The translations under genes and the position numbers were made by a program. DNA of 13,302 nucleotides, taken from contig JAKAXS010000028.1 in NCBI GenBank assembly GCA_021816505.1, forward strand, positions 1-13,302, read 5' to 3'. The notes below the pieces were generated by a model. That model ran no database searches, was not told the DNA's origin, and was given only the letters and a program-made list of their open reading frames with translations. Positions 11,789-13,302 of the stretch are shown here, in pieces (position 1 is the stretch's first letter; every line of letters starts with the position of its first letter). The stretch comes from Pseudomonadota bacterium. Its GTDB lineage: Bacteria > Pseudomonadota > Alphaproteobacteria > Rhizobiales > Hyphomicrobiaceae.

Positions 11789-13126
11789 ATGCTTTATCAC
11801 TGGTACGAGCTGGGCCATGCGGCCATGGTTCCGGCGCGCGCGGCAGCGGGTCAGGCACGATCGCTACTCGACAACCCCTTCAATCCGTTTCTGTACACGC
11901 CCATGGGCCGGCATGCGTCGGCCGCGCTCGAATTGTTCGAGCGTACGACGCGCCGGTACGCCAAGCCGGAGTTCGGCCTCAAGACGACGAAGGTCGACGG
12001 GTCAAACGTCGCGGTGACCGAGGAGACGGTCTGGCAGGCGCCGTTCTGCGATCTCATCCATTTCAAGCGTGACCTGACGGAGCAGCGCGCTGCGCAGGAT
12101 CCGCGCGTGCTGATCGTGGCGCCGATGTCGGGCCACTTCGCGACGTTGCTGCGCGGGACAGTCGAAGCGTTTCTGCCCGACCACGAGGTGTACATCACCG
12201 ACTGGCGCGATGCGCGCATGGTGCCCTACGCCGCAGGCCGTTTCGACCTGGACGACTACATCGACTACGTGCGCAGCATGCTGACGCTGTTCGCAGGCGA
12301 CGTGCACGTGTTCGCCGTGTGCCAGCCTGCGGTTCCAGTGCTTGCCGCCGTAGCGCGCATGGAGGCGGAGGGCGATGACAACGTGCCGCTGAGCGTCATT
12401 CTGGCCGGGGGACCGGTCGACACGCGCGTCGGCACGACGTCCGTAAACCATCTTGCCGAAGAGCGCGGCACGGCCTGGTTCTCGCGCAACGTCGTCACGA
12501 CGGTGCCGTGGACGCAGCCGGGCTCGGGCCGTAGCGTCTATCCAGGCTTCCTGCAGCTGACGGGCTTCATGTCGATGAATCTCGACCGGCACACGGATGC
12601 CCACAAGGCGCTGTTCGATCATCTTGTTGCCGGAGACGGCGACAGCGCAGAGAAGCATCGCGCGTTCTATGATGAATATCTGGCCGTGATGGACCTGACC
12701 GGCGAGTTCTATCTGCAGACGATCGAGACGGTGTTCGTCAGCCACCTTATGCCGAAGGGCATGATGCTGCACCGAACCAAGGACGTCGATCTCAGGCAGA
12801 TCAAGCGCGTACCTCTGATGACGGTGGAAGGCGAGAAGGACGATATCACCGGACGCGGCCAGTGCCACGCAGCGCTGGATCTGGCGGCTTCGCTAGAACC
12901 GGATAAGAAATTTCGTTACGACGCCGAGGGCGTCGGCCACTACGGCGTATTCAATGGGTCGCGCTTCAAAGCGCATATCCTGCCGCGCATCGCACAATTC
13001 ATCCGTTCCAACGATGCCGAACGCCATCGCTATATCGCGGTATCTACGCCAAGTGCGCGTACGCAAGAGCCGTTGCACGATGATGCCTGGCACGCATCTG
13101 CGTTCACATTTGCAGCGCGTCCGTAA
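11789..13126 (+). CDS. phaZ: Intracellular poly(3-hydroxybutyrate) depolymerase PhaZ
   Basis: This enzyme mobilises stored PHB granules in the cytoplasm by thiolytic or hydrolytic cleavage. The 445-residue protein follows the family of Ralstonia PhaZ1 throughout: MLYHWYELGHAA at the N-terminus, DNPFNPF (28-34), VAPMSGHFATLLRGTVEAFL (110-129), YITDWRDAR and FDLDDYIDYV. The nucleophile is Cys178 in FAVCQPAVPVLAA, with Ala where I recall Ser in most relatives. The other triad residues are Asp351 (VEGEKDDITG) and His384 (GVGHYGVFNG). The 33-residue Asp-His spacing equals that of Ralstonia (Asp355/His388). GAGGGG lies 4 bases before the ATG at 11789. It has no signal peptide, as expected for an intracellular form. 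The last 40 residues or so (after FIRSNDAE) are a variable tail. It probably forms its own transcription unit after senC. Confidence 0.93.
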   Translation: MLYHWYELGHAAMVPARAAAGQARSLLDNPFNPFLYTPMGRHASAALELFERTTRRYAKPEFGLKTTKVDGSNVAVTEETVWQAPFCDLIHFKRDLTEQRAAQDPRVLIVAPMSGHFATLLRGTVEAFLPDHEVYITDWRDARMVPYAAGRFDLDDYIDYVRSMLTLFAGDVHVFAVCQPAVPVLAAVARMEAEGDDNVPLSVILAGGPVDTRVGTTSVNHLAEERGTAWFSRNVVTTVPWTQPGSGRSVYPGFLQLTGFMSMNLDRHTDAHKALFDHLVAGDGDSAEKHRAFYDEYLAVMDLTGEFYLQTIETVFVSHLMPKGMMLHRTKDVDLRQIKRVPLMTVEGEKDDITGRGQCHAALDLAASLEPDKKFRYDAEGVGHYGVFNGSRFKAHILPRIAQFIRSNDAERHRYIAVSTPSARTQEPLHDDAWHASAFTFAARP

Positions 13127-13190
13127 GCTTTCGCTAACGTCACTGCTTGGGTCCGTGAGGACACACATCCACCGTGCGCGCCGGCGCGAT

Positions 13191-13221
13191 GAAAAATTGC
13201 CGCTGGCAAGATGGGCGGCAA
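13191..13221 (-). terminator. Rho-independent terminator facing the minus strand
   Basis: TTGCCGC (13197-13203) and GCGGCAA (13215-13221) form a perfect seven-pair stem with an 11-base loop. On the minus strand the stem is followed directly by TTTTTC (13191-13196), the classic layout. On the plus strand no T-run follows, so it does not serve phaZ. It implies a minus-strand transcript arriving from the right. The rest of 13127-13302 shows nothing I can support as a gene. Confidence 0.6.
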
Positions 13222-13302
13222 AGTTGCTAGAAGTCGAAACGTACTCAAGACATCTTGGCTCTCCGCTCGCACGATAGCCGTGCGGGAGATGATGCCGTCG
13301 GT

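Noticed and set aside
13030..13272. Minus-strand open frame at the right edge
   Set aside because: It covers the putative minus-strand terminator and overlaps the end of phaZ, with no family resemblance. It is a chance frame.
1..13302. Mobile elements, CRISPR arrays, tRNA or rRNA genes
   Set aside because: I saw no transposase or integrase motifs, no regularly spaced repeats, and no tRNA- or rRNA-like stretches on either strand.

Overview
The window is a GC-rich, densely coded stretch of an alphaproteobacterial chromosome. RegB/RegA (ActS/ActR) next to a SenC/SCO gene, an MmcB-type DNA repair protein, an intracellular PHB depolymerase and a mutM-enoyl-CoA hydratase pair all point to Hyphomicrobiales (Rhizobiales). 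Hyphomicrobiaceae is a reasonable guess that the sequence alone cannot confirm. I see no phage, insertion sequence, CRISPR, tRNA or rRNA signal, and no gene-free stretch over 300 bases.

Left part (1-3017): the 3' portion of an O-acetylhomoserine sulfhydrylase gene runs off the left edge and overlaps tail-to-tail with a LysR-type regulator. A short intergenic region holding a T-N11-A inverted repeat separates the regulator from a divergent small multidrug resistance (SMR) transporter gene. A small exported PepSY-like protein follows, closed by a strong hairpin shared with the convergent operon.

Middle part (3027-7873, minus strand): four tightly packed genes form an apparent operon. In transcription order these are a 761-residue Lon-related AAA_32-type protein, a universal-stress-like protein (ATGA overlap), mutM (17-base gap) and an enoyl-CoA hydratase (24-base gap). 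The first gene is the most unusual object here. It keeps the overall layout of the Lon-related protease family, but the P-loop lysine and both residues of the protease Ser-Lys dyad appear to be replaced, so it looks like a pseudo-protease/pseudo-ATPase kept as an intact reading frame.

Right part (8029-13126): mmcB is followed by a 54-residue proline/alanine-rich membrane microprotein whose terminator hairpin overlaps the end of convergent regA. regB lies upstream of regA on the minus strand, and senC is divergent from regB. RegB keeps the quinone-site motif GGxxNPF and the redox cysteine, so the redox-sensing circuit looks complete. An intracellular poly(3-hydroxybutyrate) depolymerase gene follows. 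A minus-oriented terminator near the right edge suggests that a minus-strand gene enters from outside the window.
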